From positions 86,710,945 to 86,774,944 of the forward strand of contig CM038216.1 of assembly GCA_021442155.1 (NCBI GenBank): a stretch of DNA of 64,000 nt, written 5' to 3'. Of this stretch, positions 22,613 through 34,439 are shown in pieces. The notes below the pieces were generated by a model. That model was not told the DNA's origin and made no database searches. It worked only from the letters and a program-made list of their open reading frames with translations. Position 1 is the first letter of the stretch, and each line of letters begins with the position of its first letter. The stretch is from Cymbidium sinense. Lineage: Eukaryota; Streptophyta; Magnoliopsida; Asparagales; Orchidaceae. The position numbers were made by a program, and so were the translations under genes.

Positions 22613-25169
22613 CTACAAATATGCACATCTATATTCATCATCTAAGTGTGCTAAAACTAATTATATGTGTAGGAATATTTAAGATTAATATAATATGAAT
22701 GTTACATGTGATGGAAAGGAATGATTGAATATATGTCATGTGATAGTAATTCAATTGAAGTAATCCTAAGATTCCTTTCATATTTAATAAGATTATTTAA
22801 AATGAGCCTAAACTTAAAATTAAGTTAAAATTTGTAATAAGCCAATCACTAAAGAGAACTAAATCAAATTTATATTGCTTTAGAAAGTGGCTTAAAAAGA
22901 GGGCAATCCTCTTTCCTTATCTTTATAACACTTAGTTGCTAAGTGTAATAAAATGAAACAAAAGAAAACACAAATTAAAATTCTCAAATGAATTAAATAA
23001 CTTCAAGTGAAACAAACCCTTCATGTTAAATTAAATATTTCTAAACTTAGAGAACTACAACTCTAATTCCTAGAAAGACGTACCACACAAGCCTTAACAC
23101 AAACATTAGAATTAAGTCATTACTTCCAGTTTTATGTTAGGGCGGTGCTTGGTATAATGTATATTTTTGTTTGTGATGTATCATTTTAAACTGGATGTTA
23201 GGGTGTATGCCTCGTAGACTGCATGGTAGGTCATGATTAGCCTAATCGTGTTTTTTGTAGGGGATTATGTTTAATGAGCCACTTAAAAATAAATACAAAT
23301 GCTCTCTTTGCAGGTTGTTAAGCCCCTAAGCAAAATCCAAGTTAGGACAGGTGGGCTTGGTTACCCATGTGTAGGTTGTTAAGTATAAATTATGATATAA
23401 CTGCTTGGGATTGTATGCATCTTTAATTAACCTTTATTTTACAGGCATAGTTAGATTTACTTTTCCTATTCTTAATGTAATTTTGCAATTAGGAATTAAA
23501 ATTAGTGTTATTGGGGATAGAAGGCTTTGTCCTGGGAGGCCATGTGATGCTTTTGAAGTGGAGCAAATAAAATCAACGGAAAGAAATGAAGACATGAAGA
23601 AAGAAGAATGAAGACCCCCATAGCATTCATTCATTATAAATTGTAATTATTATTTTATAATTATGGGTTGTATAATGGTAGAGCTCGGCTACCCATCTTT
23701 TTCTTTTTGGGTTGTACAATGGTACCCACCCGCATCGGCCTTTTATTATTTCACGATAGTTACCGAAATTGGTTCATCATTTTTTTTGGATGTGTACTAG
23801 AAATGCAATGATTTTCTTAGTTTCTTAAATAATTGATGTTTGAATGTGTGGCTTGAATGCGATTAGGCTCTTAGGGAAAAATAAATCTTTTACCTAACTA
23901 CAAGACAAAACTAAAGTTTTAAATAATTCATAACCTCACAAAAAGCCTAGGAATTAAATCAAGTTAATTAAAAGATTTAGCAGCCCCTCAGTTAAATGTT
24001 GTTTGTCTCACATCATGTATGCATATTTCTTTACTCTTACTAAGAGAGGGTTTCCATCCTTGCATGATAGGAGAAGGCTTGACCTTTGAAGGCCTCCTCT
24101 GTGGTAGAAAACACCTCTTTCCTGTTGATTTAGCCAATAATCTAACTTCATCATGCATATAGGCATACCAAATCCCAAAACCTTTGTCAAAATGAAGTGT
24201 CCAAAATCAAATAAAATTTGAATAGATTTTCATTTGTAGATTAAGTATTACTCATACCACTCATGCTTTAGTCTCTTAGTGAGTGAGTTTAAGGACTTTT
24301 GTCTCTTTCTAAATTAATAATAGCCCAACTATCTTGCAAATGCATAAGACTTGTGTACATGGTTTTAAAATCATAGGATGAGTTAGCTGGCAACCACTCC
24401 AGGCGATTATAATCCCAGCAGTCGAGTGGTTTATTCTCTCTTATAAAGGTAAATCTTATGCCCATTTTCACTTAGACTTAGGTCATTCTTTGGCTTATGC
24501 CAAAGCTCTGTAGATATAGGGTCTGAGGTTACTATTTCCTTCAGGCTACAAGCATAAATCTTCAACTATTAGGCATTTTCATGACCTTGTGTTGTTGGAT
24601 TATAAGTCCTAGCTTTCTAATAAAATGTTAACTTCAATAAAATTAATCTCTTAAACTTCAGACATATAAAATCCAACCATAGAATAGATTAGAATGCTCA
24701 CTAGGCTTCTTAGTATCATGAACATTTCCTACACATTCCTTTTGGCTTTAATAATAAGTCTTCTCCTTGAACAATCCCATTTAATTTTCCAATACAAATA
24801 ATCCTTTCATAGTCTAGCTTTGAAATCTTTGGAGACCATAATTTAAACTTTAATCAAGAGTATTCTTAAGGAATTCACATTCCATAGGATGTAATTAACT
24901 ATGGGGACTTGCCCCCCATAAGGAACTTAATGAACCTGGCTTAAAATAAATCCTACTTTACTTTTCTATGTAAAGTAGGGCAAAGATCTCTGGTATATTC
25001 GAAAACCCATCATGCCTTAGGAGTCCTTATTAGGTGATTAGGTCTATTTTAGGTTAATGATTTCTATCTTTTGAGATAGTGCTTCATTCTTTAATGTCAT
25101 ACTAGATTACTTCAATAAGTATCCTCTAAGATCTGCGTGGTGTCTTGCATCTCAAAAATAAACACCACA
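22613..25169. other. Right part of the 8-kb insertion, no gene recognised
   Basis: Mixed sequence of unknown function. Near 23310-23390 the word GGTTGTTAAG occurs twice. Near 23660-23710 the motif GGGTTGTA(TA/CA)ATGGTA occurs twice, about 50 bp apart. Open frames here (plus 23405-23611; minus 24008-24190 and 24289-24471) are short and match no family I know. The last bases, ATAAACACCACA, form the right end of the insertion. Confidence 0.55.
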
Positions 25170-28100
25170 ATTAATTTTTTTTAATGTTGTTGCTAAAAAT
25201 TAAAAAGCTCCTTTACATCTTGATAATTCAATTAGGGGGATGAATAGACTATGGTTTAAACTGAAATGACTTAAACAAAATCTAGTTTGGTGGAACAATC
25301 ATTAATTTAAAAATCATTTTGCTAATATGAAGGATATGGAAAATTTTGTTTGTGATCTTGAAGTTTCTATTATGATGAAACCTTCCAAGATTATGGACGT
25401 GAATGAGGCAAAGGATAAACTTATTAATTTCCAAAATATGGAAGAAACTTATTGGTCTCAAAAAGCTACTAGTAAACATACTACAGATGGTGACAGGAAT
25501 ACTAGGTATTTACATGAATTAGTTAATAAAAAGAGAGCTTTAAATAATATTCAAAAAATTAAAAATGATAATGGAGAATGGATTATAGAGAATAGTGATA
25601 TTAAGGATTTGGTTATTAATTATTTTAGAAATATGCTAATAAGAGTTGCTCTTATGAAGTTATTTCTAAATTTAACTTTATTCCTTCTATTATTATGAAT
25701 GATGACAATGCTTTGCTTACTATTTTGCTGAATGAAGATGAAAATTTTAAAGTGCTTAATAGGTTGAACATATGTTCTGTTGCTGGATTGGAGGGTTTCA
25801 CTACTCAAATTTTTCAAAAATGTTGGATTATTATTAAAAATGATTTGATTGATGTTATGGTTGATTTCGTTAATGGTAATCCTTTTTCTGGATATTTTTT
25901 TAGCACTTCTATTATTCTCATACTTAAGAAAAATAATCCAGACTATTGAAGTGAGTTTAGACCTATAAGTCTTTGCACCTTCTTCAATAAGCTAATTTCC
26001 AAAATTATTGCCAACAGGCTTAGTCCACTTCTTCATAAGATCTCTCTCAACCAAACTAGTTTTGCTAGAGGTAAATCTATTTCTTATAATATTTTACTTG
26101 CCCAAGAATTAATTTATTATTTATATGCTAGGAATAGAGGAGGAAACATTCTTTTCAAATTAGATATTACCAAAGATTTTGATAATATCTCTTGGGATTT
26201 CCTTTTTCACATTATGAATTTATTTAGGTTTTCTAATAAATTTATTTTTCATATTAAAAATTGTATTAATAATGCCTCATTTTCTATTTTTCTTAATGGG
26301 GAAGCTTTGGGTTTCTTTCCTTCCTCCCAAGGCTTAAGTAAAGGAGATCCTTTATCTTCTACTTTATTTATCATTGTTATTGAATACTTATCTAGGAGCA
26401 TCAATGATATATTCTTAAATAATCCTAGTATGTATTACAGAACTCTTGGTGGTTTTCCTGTTTCCCATTTAAGTTTTGTAGATGATTTCATTATTTTTTG
26501 CAATGCTTCTATTCATCATATCAAGAATCTAAAAAATCTTTTAAGTACATCTCATAGAGAAAGTGGTCTTACTATCAATGATAACAAAAGCTATTTCAAA
26601 TACTTCTTCTAGTATCTCCAATAATAAAATCAATCACGTCTTGCATATCACTAATGTTTAACATCAATATTTACCTCTTAAGTACTTGGGTGCTCCTCTT
26701 TTCAAAGGTCCAAAATGATCCCATCTTTTTGATGAGTTAATTCAAAAAATTTTAAATAAAATTTCTATTTGGGAATTCATTTACTCTCCTTTGGTGGTAG
26801 GCTCACTATTCTTAAAAGCACTCTCAATTCAATGCCTCTATATTTGATTCAAACTAATATTCCTACTAATTCAACTCTTATCAAAATTCATCACTTGCTT
26901 AATAATTTTTTTTGGGGATCCAATAATTTTATTAAGAGAATGCATTGGAGGTATAAATGTTGTGGTCCTTTGGGTGAAGGTGGTCTTGTTTGCAAACCTA
27001 TTCGTGAAGCTATTATTTCCATCTCTCATAAGCTCTAGTGAAATTTTAGAAAGAATGATAGCCTTTGGGCTAATTTTATGATGGAATATAGACACCCTCT
27101 TATCTGTGCTTATATAGTTGGTGACTCTCTAGTTTGAAAATGGCTTTTCTCCATTAAATGGGTTGATGAGTCCTTAATATCTTGGGGTATTCATTCAGGC
27201 TCATCCTTCTTTTAGCAAGAAAATTGGATTGTCCATGGATCTATTGACTCCCTTTTATCTATGCACTCTACTGCTGCTATCAAAGTTAACTCTTTTTGGC
27301 TTAATAACAATTGGAATGAAAACAAACTTGAAAACTATTATCTCTATTTCTCTTTTTGATAACTTTAGAAACATCCCTATTTTTTCTAACAAGCCTGATC
27401 AAATTCTTTTTAAGTTATCTTATAATGGTGAATTCATTCTTAAAGAGGTTTTGAATTTTATTAGAGATAAGCAGAACACCTCTAATGTTTTCATTAAACT
27501 TTGGAACAATATCATTCCCATTTCATATTCGATTTTCGCTTGGAGGATTTTGAATAACTTTATTCTTGTAGATTTCTTGCTCTAGAATAAAAGGTTTTAT
27601 TTACCTTCTAAGTTCTATTGTTGCTTTCATATTGAAAATGTTAATCATGTTTTTATCAATGGTGCCATTTCTTCCAAATTATGGATATGGTATGATGATT
27701 TATTTAACACTAACTATTTTTATGGATTCCTTTCTTTATATCAACTTTTTGAAGCTTGTTTCCAAAAAACTGTGAATGGTCATATCAAAATCTTAATTGG
27801 TATTACCTTTATTTGGTTCATTTGGATAGATAGAAATGATGCTAAATATCATGGTATTCCTATGAATCATAAAAGGATCCTGGCTAAAACTAAAGAAAAA
27901 ATTCATGGTTTGTTTAATGCTAATTTAAGAAGCAACATCCATTTTAGAGGTTACAAATTTGTGGCTAAAAAATTAGGTCTCATTCTGCCTATCGTTTCTT
28001 TCAATAAGGCTATTAGGATTATCCATTGGATCAATCCTAATGAGAACTTTATTAAATCCATACTGATGGTTCAATTTCACCTAGTAAATATGGTTGTGGG

Positions 28101-28520
28101 GGTATTATTAGGGTTTCCAATGGTACTGTCATTTGTGCTTTTGCTTATCCCCTTAAAGCATGTTCTATTATTTATGCTAAGCTTATGACTATTAATAAAA
28201 CTATTGATATATTTTTGAACATAGGCCTCTTTAATATTTGGATTGAAGTTGACACTCTTCTTTTACTTAATATGCCTACTTCTAATAAAATGGGGAATGA
28301 TGATTTATTTTATCTCCTTAATTACACTAAAACCCTCCTCTCTCAAGTTTGCTATGAAATTTCTCATATTCTTCGTGAAGGTAATGCTTGTGTGGATTTT
28401 CTAGCCAATTTTAGTGCTGAATTAAATGAGTTCACTATATTAGATAATCAAAACTTATCCAAGCTACTGAGAGGCTTTGTTAATTTGGATAACTCTGGAT
28501 TGCCTGACTTCAGACTTTAA
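25170..28520 (+). pseudogene. LINE-B ORF2, reverse transcriptase, zf-RVT and RNase H part
   Basis: It resumes after the insertion with the linker (25327-25700). RT fingers FRPISLCTFFNKLISKI lie near 25960. Motif A is KDFDNISWDF (Ala to Asp), motif B QGLSKGDPLSS (HGLRQGDPLSP elsewhere) and motif C FVDD near 26477. The zf-RVT domain is at about 27400-27750. RNase H starts near 28060 with HTDGSISPSKYGCGG, where a base is missing and the frame shifts. It then shows KLMTINKTID, WIEVDTLLLL and a C-terminal HILREGNACVDFLAN block, ending at TAA 28518-28520. It is broken by several stops and frameshifts. Confidence 0.88.
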
Positions 28521-30780
28521 CTTGTGGCTTTTTTGTTGGTCTTTAGCTATGGTGTTTTCTTTGAGCCTTTTTATTGATTGTTACTTGTGTGCTTTCCCAT
28601 ATTAGGATTGCTCATTACTGTTCTTCTTTAAGGTCTTGGCTAACCGCATTTTCTATGAGTGCTACCTTATTTGGTGGATGTTGCTTTTTGTTTCTACCCT
28701 CTGCCTGGTTGTCTTTGGTGGTGTTTGTTTGAAGGCTGTTGTTAGTCTTTTCATTTCTATCTTAGTGTTGGGCTTTTTGGTGATTACTGCTTTCCTTTCC
28801 TATTTTGGCTCGATGGCTACTGATTGTTGGTTGTTCCCTCTTGCTTGTGGCTTGAAGGTTGATGTTTTATGGATATTCCTTTCCTATTTTCTCTTTAGTG
28901 GTGGTTGTTTGTTCTCTGGGGTCTGGAAGGGACCTTATTTTGCTTGGGTCAGGTTCCTTTCCTCTTTGGTTTACAGCTGGTGGGTTGGTGGTCCTCCTAG
29001 GTTTGCTTTTCCTTGGTTACTTGCCTGGCTGGGTGATTGTCACAATTATTTCTTGGTTGTTTTTGGTGGCCTCCTATTGGCCTTTGGTTATGCCTGCTAT
29101 CGATATTTCCCTCTCAATGAGGTTTACCTCATATCTAGTCTGGTTTCTTCCTTATCTGAGTTGGATCTTCTACTTTTGTGGTGACTGGTTGGGTGCCTTG
29201 TTGTTTGGCTGGTTTGATTGGCTATGTTGGTTGGTGGTTGTTGGTTGATTGGGTGTGTTGGTGGTTTACCTCCTCTGAGGCGGTCAGGGGTTTGTTGGCG
29301 GTTTATCTTTGGTTTGGATTTGGTCTAGTGGAGGCTATTTGTTAGCTATTATATTTTCTATTTTGTTGATTGGGCCTTGGTGATCAGTTTTGCTAGTTTT
29401 GGTTTGGTTCTGTTGGTTATGTTTTCAGCCTCCTCCTGTAATGGTCTTCCTCTCTTGGCTGCAACTGCTTATCTTTTGCTTTTTTCTTATTTGGATGGAA
29501 GCTTAGTTGTGGGTCTATTTTCTCCTGGCATAAATGTTGTTTGCTGGTGGGCTAGGTGACTTTATTGGTTATTTGCTTCTGTTTTGTTACTGGTGAGATA
29601 TTGTGGTTTTTTTGTATTCATTTTTGGTTTGTTGTCATTTTATATTGGCTGGTTGAAGGCTATTTAGTGGCTGTTGTTTTCACTTGGGTGCTGGTCACTT
29701 GGTTCAGTGTCTTGGATTTTATTTTGGTTGTGGGTATTACCTCTTTTTGGTGTACTTTTCTCTCCTTGTTTCCTAATACCTGCTTCTTGGTTTGTGGTGG
29801 TGGTTTTGCTATTACATTGGCTATTTTTGGTCGTAGCCTTCCTGGATGGTCCTTTGGTCTTTTTGTTTCTCTGTCTTGATGGAGGTGTAGCTTCCCCTTT
29901 TATCTTTTTCTTGTCTGCTTGGGTTATCCTTTGCCTGGATTGGATTGGTGGCTGTTGTTGGTGTTAGTTGTCCCCTCAATTTAGGTATTGGTTTGTTGTT
30001 GCTTTGGGGATAATCTTAGGATGGTTCTTTGGCATTGGGCCTGTCTTTTCTGGACTGTGTTGTTATTTCTGTTAATGATGCTTACTCTTTTTGGTATTTC
30101 TCTTCCCTTTTTGTGTTGGCTTTGGTGGTTTTCCTGTTGTATTGCTACTATCCCAGATGGATGGCTATTGGTTTGCCTTACTAGGCTTGGTTGTTTTGGT
30201 GGCTTTGTGCATGGATGTTCTGTTTGCTAGTTAGAAGACTTTGCAGCATTGTTGGATGACAATCTCTGGATGACTACCTACATGAGGTATGCTGGTTATG
30301 ATGGCCTTGATGTTTCCCTCTATTTCTTGTTTTGGTTTGTAGCACTATATGTAATTGTAACCCTTCTTCTGATGTTTGGATGCTTACATATAGCGTTTCT
30401 CCTTGAGATGATTGCGACTGAGCCTGAGCCTTTTCTTTACTTTGCTCTTTCACTTTGCTCTTTCTATTTTTGCCTACTTAATTGTACTAATCCTTTCTAT
30501 AGAATGTTGCAGATTTCTTTTATAAGTTGACAGTCTTACCGGTTGAATTTGCTGTTATCAAAGAAATCAAGTGAATTTTGTTGTACTCATATGGATCTGC
30601 TGCTGTTACTGATTTGGTTTTTCTTTTGCTTCACTTTATTTTATTTTGTAATAGTTTGGGGATTCATCTCTTTAGGTTTTAATAAAGCTCTATGAGCATT
30701 AGTTTAGAGATTTACCCCCTTTAAAGACTTTGTACTCCTTAATTTGTGGCAATAAAATTCTCCTAAATTTCCCAAAAAAA
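28521..30780 (+). other. Long T/G-rich 3' region of LINE-B with conserved 3' end
   Basis: About 2.26 kb lies between the ORF2 stop and the poly(A). It is rich in T and G (TTTGGT, GGTTGTT), which keeps several frames open and gives very hydrophobic translations. The longest are 28636-29184 and 29556-29879. Two blocks are shared with the other LINE copies: TGTAACCCTTCTTCTGATG to GAGCCTGAGCC (30350-30440), and the terminal block with TTTAAAGACTTTGTA and GGCAATAAAATTC (30675-30770). It is probably an untranslated 3' region. A third ORF cannot be excluded. Confidence 0.7.
30751..30756 (+). promoter_or_regulatory. Poly(A) signal AATAAA of LINE-B
   Basis: AATAAA about 20 bp before the terminal A run, at the same position as in LINE-C, LINE-D and LINE-E. 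Confidence 0.8.
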
Positions 30781-32056
30781 ACCCTAAATCCTAAACCCTA
30801 AACCCAAAACTAAAACCTAAACCCTAAATAATAAACCCTAAGAACCCTAAACCCTAAACACTAAATCCTAAACCCTAAACCCTACAACCTTAAACCATAA
30901 ACCCTGAATTCTAAACCCTAAAACCTAAACCTAAATAATAAAATAAAGTAAAATAAAATAAAAACCTAAACTAAAACCTAAATCCTAAACCTAAAACCTA
31001 AACCCTAAACTCTAAACCATAAACCCTAAACCCTAAAAACACTAAACCCTCCTTAAACCCTAAACCCTAAAACACTAAACCCTCCTTAAACCCTAAAACC
31101 TAAAACCCTAAACCCAAAGCCCTAAACCATAAACCCTAAAACCCTAAACCATAAACTTTCCCAAACCTAAATCTAAACCTCCCTGGGCCCACCAAACTAA
31201 ACCCTCCCAAACCTGGGCCCTAAACCCTCCACACCTGGGCTCAAACCCTGGGCCCACCCTGACTAAAACCCTAAACCTAAACCTATAAACCTGGGCTAAA
31301 GTAAATAAAACCTATTAAATAAATAAAAAACTTAAACCTAAATAAAACTTAAACTAAACCTAAACTAAACATAAACCTAAAAAAAATAAAATAAAATATA
31401 AAATAAAAACTAAACTAAAATAAAATAAATAAAACCTAAACTAAACTAAAATAAAATAAAATAAACCTAAAATAAAACCAAAATAAAATAAAACTAAACT
31501 TAAAATAAAATAAAATAAACCTGGAAAATAAAACCTAAACCTAAACCTAAAATAAAAAAAATAATACTAAAAATAAACCTAAACTAAACCTAAACCTAAA
31601 ATAAACAAAATAAAACCTAAACTAAAATAGATAATCCTAAATATATAAACTAAACTAAAAAAAATAAAAATAAAAATAAAATAAACTCAAATAAATAAAA
31701 AAAATAAATAAATACCTAGAACAATTGGTTTATTTTAAAACCCTAAGTCCTAAATGCTAAACCTACAAACCATAAACCCCCCACCCTACAAACCATAAAA
31801 AACCTAAACCCTATAAAACTATAAACCATAAACCTTAACTCCTAACCCACTAACCACTAACCCCCTAACCCACACTAAACCACACCTAAACTAAACCCTA
31901 AACCCTAAATTGTAAACCCTAAATGCTAACCCTAAACCCTAAACCCTAAAACCCTAAACCTTAAGCCAAATCCCAAAACCCTAATCCTAAACCCTAAACA
32001 CTAAACCTAAGCCTAAGGTAACTAAATAAATAAAAAAATCAACCTAAACTTTAAAA
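30781..32056 (+). repeat. Telomere-like array between LINE-B and GRP module 6
   Basis: CCCTAAA variants start immediately at the LINE poly(A) (30781-31170). A brief G+C-rich stretch follows (31170-31290), then A-rich sequence (31290-31710), the hinge ACAATTGGTTTATTTTAAAA (about 31722) and CCCTAAA variants to 32056. No gene seen. Confidence 0.9.
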
Positions 32057-32543
32057 AATGGGTAGAACCTTGATGGCAAGAAAATCACCGTCAACCAAGC
32101 TCAATCTAGACCTGGTGGTGGAGGCGATGGTGGAGGCAGCATTTATCGCACTAGTGGTGGGGTATCAAGAGGTGTTGGTGGATATGGAGGTGGTGGTCGC
32201 AGTAATGGTCATTGGAGGTTGGAGGAGCGATGGAGGTTACAGCCATGGGGGTGATGGAGGGAGAGATCATAGACATGATGGCAGATCCCGCTACTCGAGA
32301 GGTGGGGGTGGTATTGTTGGGAGATAAAGAAACTGAGGAACGGCCGATCTGATCTATTGCCTATGGAATTCTTTCTTTATAATTGTGACGGTTCTAATTA
32401 TCTAGGGTTTATGATTTGCTCTATGTGTGCTCATATTTGATCTATGTTGTCACTCGTGTCCTAGAAAACTTGGTGTGTAACTTGGTCGATAAAATCTAGA
32501 AGAAGAAATATTGAATATGAATTTGTTCTCTATTAAAAAAAAA
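32057..32543 (+). pseudogene. GRP module 6: glycine-rich RNA-binding protein 3' end, start well preserved
   Basis: The frame starting at AATGGG reads NG-stop-NLDGKKITVNQAQSR, then a Gly-rich tail (PGGGGDGGG, GGVSRGVGGYGGGGRSNG). This is the end of a plant GRP RRM followed by its Gly-rich tail. A frameshift occurs after GGGGRSNGHW, and the end is GGRDHRHDGRSRYSRG-like. The stop replaces the Gln codon kept in module 4. The 3' UTR is complete, with terminal A run at about 32534-32543. The open frame at 32058-32327 is a different frame. Confidence 0.87.
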
Positions 32544-32789
32544 CTTAAACCCTAAACCTTAAACTCTAAACCCTAAACCCTAAACTTTAAACTACAACCT
32601 AAACCATAAACCCTAAACCCTGTGAACCCTAAACCCTAAACACTAAACCCTATTCCCCTAAACCTTAAACCCTAAACCCTAATCCATAAAACCCTAAACC
32701 ATTAACCCTAAACCCTAAATCCTAAACCCTAAAACATAAACTTAAACAAAAAAATAAAATAAACACCCAACAACACTAAACCCTAAAAA
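32544..32789 (+). repeat. CCCTAAA-type block before LINE-C
   Basis: Degenerate CCCTAAA heptamers (AACCCTAAACCATAAACCC and similar), then a short A-rich stretch with CACTAAACCCTAAAA directly before the LINE 5' end. No gene. Confidence 0.93.
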
Positions 32790-33030
32790 CTCATCATGAC
32801 CGCGCTCTGTCTCTGGCAATTTTGTGGCGATTTTCCATTCCCGTGCTATTCTCTATGGTTTGGCCGCTATTCGGGCCTCCCCGATCATGCTCGCTGTCAA
32901 ATTGCTCATTATTCTCTGCGGATTGGCCATTGCCTCCCGATCATGCTCAGTCAAATTGCTCGTTAGCATCCCTGTGATTCTCACTAGATCGATTAATGGT
33001 GGAGGCTTCACCCTCGGCCACCCGTAAACT
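32790..33030 (+). promoter_or_regulatory. LINE-C 5' UTR / candidate internal promoter
   Basis: About 240 bp with higher G+C than the flanks. It contains an internal near-duplication: TTGGCCGCTATTCGGGCCTC to GTCAAATTGCTC, followed by GATTGGCCATTGCCTCCCGA to GTCAAATTGCTC. Plant L1 elements carry their promoter inside the 5' UTR. A promoter role here is inference. Confidence 0.5.
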
Positions 33031-33039
33031 TCTTGATGG

Positions 33040-34228
33040 GCCTAGAACCACGATCCTAAAGGTACCGGATCCGATTGAAGCTGAATCTTCTTGTGAAGTC
33101 CTTTAAGGATGCTCTTTAAGACCCCTTATAATGCCTCGGTCAATCTTATCTCTACATCCTTTCATGGATTCTTTGTCATGTGTTGACCGGGATGTGGAGA
33201 AAATTACTTATAGTTCTCTTTAGTTGGTAAATTCTCTCTAAGGCATCCTACTCTAGATAAAATCTGATCCTTCTTCCATAGCTTAAAGCTTTCGGGAGTT
33301 TTCACTATTGGGCTACTTGATCCTCGACACATCCTCATTCAATTATCAAATGATTTGGATTACTCTCGTGTCTTTGCTCATCGCTCTTATTATGTGTATA
33401 ATTGCCAAATGCGTCTCTTGAAATGGTCCCCCCTTTTTGATGTCAAGGAAGAATCACCTATTGTTCCTCTATGGCTTGCTTTCCCAAACATGAGAATTCA
33501 CTATGTCACTCATCAAGTATTGTTTACGGTTGGGGCTCTATTTGGTAGACCCCCTTCAAATTGATCAAGCCACTGCTACTAGATCTCGACCATCTGTTGC
33601 ACGCATCTTGGTTGAAATTGACATTACCAAAAAATACCCAAAAGAAGTTTGGATTGGTTCAGAAAAATTTGGATATAACCAAAAAGTTGAATTTGAAAAC
33701 TTCCCAGTCTTTTGTTCACATTGTAAGATCCATGGCCATGATCATACCGTATGCTTTGTGCTACACCCCAACCTTAAAAAGAATATTTCACAAGACACTA
33801 GTACCTCTCTTGCAACAGTGAAAACCACTAAGTTAGCCTATGTGCCAAAAGCTACTCAAAATGGAATACATCCCCATACACCTGCCCCATTAGTACCTAT
33901 TGATTTGTCAAATGAAAAACATTCTGAGCTAGGTATACATACTACTATTGAGGTGTGTCTAATATACATAGCACTTCTCCTACTTGCAATATATTGGCCT
34001 CTCATGACAAATCTTTGCTTAATGACAATCAGAATGGAAATTTAACATTGGATCAAAATAATGTTGATCCCTTAATGTCAGACCAAAATCTGACTATGCA
34101 TCATGGCAATGAAAATGTTATTTGCATTACTATTAGTGCAAGAACCTCCCCATCTACTTCTCTACAGAGTGATACTCAGGCTATCCAAATTTCTCATCCT
34201 AACTCAAGAAGGAGAAATCAACACTAAA
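33040..34228 (+). pseudogene. LINE-C ORF1 (DUF4283-like region plus CCHC zinc knuckle)
   Basis: The DUF4283-like segment (about 33220-33640) crosses a frame change between 33355-33564 and 33503-34045. The second frame carries LVEIDITKKYPKEVWIG and ENFPVFCSHCKIHGHDHTVC. In the latter, C-x2-C-x4-H-x4-C is a complete knuckle at about 33711-33752. A Ser/Thr/Asn-rich C-terminus runs through another frame (33955-34227). ORF1 of plant L1 elements is an RNA-binding chaperone-like protein. Best knuckle in the window; the ORF as a whole is frameshifted. Confidence 0.85.
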
Positions 34229-34439
34229 ACATTGACGTCGCTCCTACTCTAGAAAACAAAACCAATCCCTTTTAATGGAGATACTTTAGATTGATAGACC
34301 TTTCCAAAGCTTCTTAAAAAAAATCTTATAAAGACAAAATAACTAATAATAATTTCACTAGAACCACGCGTTCTTCCCTTACACCTCATAAATAATTATG
34401 TCCCTCTCTCTTCATTTTTCCATTTTCCTTTTCTATCTT

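Larger units (their letters stand above)
17175..25169. mobile_element. 8-kb TG...CA insertion in LINE-B with 5-bp target duplication
   Basis: It begins TGTTGACCACAC and ends AACACCACA, flanked by ATTAA at 17170-17174 and 25170-25174. Rejoining the LINE through one ATTAA gives a sequence identical to LINE-A around its position 211, apart from one base. TG...CA ends and a 5-bp duplication are the signature of LTR-retrotransposon integration. I do not see matching direct terminal repeats, gag, protease, integrase or RT. It may therefore be a non-autonomous derivative with very diverged ends, or a different element class. Contents: two dinucleotide microsatellites, a peptide deformylase pseudogene and a 262-bp tandem triplication. 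Confidence 0.75.
15341..30780 (+). mobile_element. LINE-B, 5'-truncated L1-type retrotransposon split by an 8-kb insertion
   Basis: The left end lies inside ORF1 (homologous to about 47280 in LINE-D), directly after CCTTAAAGCC array sequence. This is a typical 5' truncation. Order: ORF1 remnant, poly-C spacer, ORF2 (interrupted at 17175-25169), long T/G-rich 3' region, AATAAA at 30751, and a short A run at about 30773-30780 passing straight into CCCTAAATCC. Removing the insertion and one ATTAA copy restores a sequence that matches LINE-A and LINE-D closely across the join, so the two halves are one element. Confidence 0.92.

Noticed and set aside
24008..24471. Two 60-codon minus-strand frames in the 8-kb insertion as remnants of a retroelement gene
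   Set aside because: No recognisable motif of gag, protease, RT, integrase or transposase.
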